DNA from: Planctomycetota bacterium
Lineage (GTDB): Bacteria; Planctomycetota; Planctomycetia; Planctomycetales; Planctomycetaceae
DNA: 64,000 nt
Direction of reading: 5' to 3'
Assembly: GCA_027623235.1 (NCBI GenBank)
Contig: JAQBVJ010000007.1
Coordinates: forward strand, 38,876 to 102,875
Of the stretch, positions 62,546 through 64,000 are shown one piece after another. How positions within the stretch are numbered: the first letter of the stretch is position 1; the number at the start of each line of letters is the position of its first letter. The notes beneath the pieces are model-generated. The model was given only the letters and a program-made list of their open reading frames with translations, was not told the DNA's origin and searched no databases. The position numbers were made by a program, and so were the translations under genes.

Positions 62546-64000
62546 ATGACGCATCCGCTCCCCAGAAATGAACATCTCATCCGCAACCGCGGGATCGGTG
62601 TCCTCATTCTGATGGCTCTGCTGCTTCCACCTGCTGCCTGGTCGCTGTCAAAAATCAAACTGAATAACGACATGCGAAGCTGGGTGCCCGAGGGCGATCC
62701 CAGTGCCGTCAAGCTGGCGTGGTATCACAAGTACTTTCCCGAATCGGAAAGTGCACTTGTCAGCTGGGAAGGCAGTACGCTCAATGACCCGCGGGTCGAG
62801 TGGTTGAAAGCGCGTCTTGAGGGAGTGCCCGACGCCGACGGAGTTCGTCGCAACGGCAGCAAATTCATCGAGAAAGTCGTCACGCCACAGGACCTTCTGC
62901 GGCGCATCGAACTCTCCGGTGAAGTTTCGCACGACGACGCCTTACGCCGACTGCAGGGACTTCTGATCGGTCAGGGCCCGCTTAAACTGGAACTGACGGA
63001 CTACGGTCAGAAACGTCGCGACTCGGTACTGCGACAACTGCAGTTCGACGTGAAACAGCAGCTCGGAGTTCACCTGGAAATGCTCGACGCGGTCAGCGAC
63101 TGGCAGGTCACAGGCAACGTCGACAGACTGATTCTTCCTGAGGCGATCGTCGAGGCCGAAGCAGTTCCGGAGCCATTCCCCTCCCTGCGAGAACATCACG
63201 CTCAAATCCGCTGGGACGGAATGCACGCGGGCGACGAAAATTCTCAAAAGATCATCGACATCGCGAAGGCTCTGCGGCTCGGCGCTGACGACCATTCGAA
63301 GCTCGTCCAGGACGCTTTCTATATTCCCGGTTCGCCGCTGACCCTTGCAGTGGTTCTCAACGAGTCCGGGGTCGAAGACAAAACCGAGTCCATCGCCGAA
63401 ATCCGCCGGATCGCTGCGGAAGTGGGAATCCCGGAAGAAACGCTTCACATGGGGGGACGGCCCGTCGCCGGTTCGGCACTCAACGAGTCGGTCAAACGGG
63501 CCGGATGGAATCGCGACTACCCGATCGCCAATCTCCCGGGCCGTTCAATCATTCTGTTTTCCGGAATGGTCAGCATCGTGCTGTCGTTCATCCTGCTGCG
63601 AAGCATCGTGCTTGCAGCACTGGTAATCGGAGTTTCCTACTACACCGTCCTCCTGACCACATCGCTGGTGCCGGCCTTTGGCGGCAGTATGAATATGGTC
63701 ATTGTGGTGATGCCGTCTCTGCTGCTGGTGCTGACAATTTCCGGAGCGATCCACGTTGCCAACTACTGGCGGTTTGCGTCTCGAAATGGAGATCCCGATC
63801 CGGCGGCGTCAGCAGTCAAGCTTGCGGCGAGGCCGTGTTTTCTGGCGAGCCTGACAACCGCTTTCGGCCTGCTGTCACTGATGACCAGCCCGCTGAGTCC
63901 CGTGGCGGACTTCGGACTGTATTCGGCAATTGGCTGCTTCCTGGGACTCGGCGTCATCCTCTACGGGCTGCCGGCCATGCTGCGTTACGTTCCGGAAAAA
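62546..64000 (+). CDS. RND/MMPL-family exporter, 3' end cut by window
   Basis: The frame starts at ATG 62546 and is open to the window edge (485 codons). After one N-terminal membrane helix (GVLILMALLLPPAAWSLSKI) comes a large periplasmic domain (about 45-310). A block of membrane helices follows, including FSGMVSIVLSFILLRSIVLA, MVIVVMPSLLLVLTISGAIH and LTTAFGLLSLMTSPLSP. The ADFGLYSAIGCFLGLGVILY end matches MMPL/RND transporters of lipids, hopanoids or drugs, although the substrate is unknown. The second half is missing here. Confidence 0.9.
   Translation, partial: MTHPLPRNEHLIRNRGIGVLILMALLLPPAAWSLSKIKLNNDMRSWVPEGDPSAVKLAWYHKYFPESESALVSWEGSTLNDPRVEWLKARLEGVPDADGVRRNGSKFIEKVVTPQDLLRRIELSGEVSHDDALRRLQGLLIGQGPLKLELTDYGQKRRDSVLRQLQFDVKQQLGVHLEMLDAVSDWQVTGNVDRLILPEAIVEAEAVPEPFPSLREHHAQIRWDGMHAGDENSQKIIDIAKALRLGADDHSKLVQDAFYIPGSPLTLAVVLNESGVEDKTESIAEIRRIAAEVGIPEETLHMGGRPVAGSALNESVKRAGWNRDYPIANLPGRSIILFSGMVSIVLSFILLRSIVLAALVIGVSYYTVLLTTSLVPAFGGSMNMVIVVMPSLLLVLTISGAIHVANYWRFASRNGDPDPAASAVKLAARPCFLASLTTAFGLLSLMTSPLSPVADFGLYSAIGCFLGLGVILYGLPAMLRYVPEK

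Overview
The window looks like a chromosomal segment of a planctomycete (Planctomycetota, probably class Planctomycetia). The strongest signs are four large secreted proteins of the DUF1549/DUF1553 (PSCyt2/PSD1) and DUF1501 type with CxxCH haem-like motifs, a second DUF1501 protein with a Tat leader, a zinc-ribbon protein ending in a DUF1559-like domain, a membrane-anchored Ser/Thr kinase, and many families of intergenic repeats, including the one often mis-translated as a 'GEAPAEP' peptide. No rRNA, tRNA, CRISPR array, integrase or transposase was found. Genes are closely packed and many pairs overlap by ATGA.

Layout. 1-7 kb is a minus-strand envelope-polysaccharide operon: GT4 glycosyltransferase, FemAB-like protein, Wzx-type flippase, second GT4, then a rhamnogalacturonan-lyase-like (PcRGLX/YetA) protein cut by the left edge. 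7.3-9.2 kb has a frameshifted glycine-rich repeat gene, two TatA-type genes (one of 57 codons) and a small membrane protein. 9.2-14.6 kb holds nadE, apt, a DJ-1/PfpI protein and a membrane protein, bracketed by two inverted copies of a fold-back repeat. 14.6-24.9 kb has a PQQ-propeller protein, the zinc-ribbon/DUF1559 protein, an HtrA protease, a DksA-like zinc finger, a Fur regulator, a PfkB kinase, and a hisC-vsr-isochorismatase operon. 25-26 kb has two sister lipoprotein genes, each with its own terminator.

26-36.9 kb contains a DUF1549 protein, a murC-murB-ddl peptidoglycan operon bracketed by one repeat family, an esterase, an enolase-superfamily enzyme, a DUF1501 protein and SelO. 37-46 kb has serA, a three-domain PSCyt1/PSCyt2/PSD1 protein and a minus-strand operon (small protein, DUF1549, DUF1501, WD40). 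46.4-53.3 kb has a neutral-ceramidase-like protein and a three-gene MotA/TolQ/ExbB-type channel operon with two different ExbD/MotB-like coiled-coil partners. This operon is the best candidate in the window for an uncharacterised system. 53.4-64 kb has two Hsp20 genes, coaD, a FHA protein, a Ser/Thr kinase, thrC, a transglutaminase, a 32-residue bL37-like protein and an RND/MMPL exporter cut by the right edge.

In functional terms the window mixes housekeeping metabolism (NAD, CoA, serine, threonine, histidine, purine salvage) with envelope biogenesis (polysaccharide export, peptidoglycan precursors, Tat export, the energised channel). Two genes shorter than 60 codons (the first tatA and the bL37-like gene) and the two genes cut by the window edges were read directly from the nucleotide sequence.
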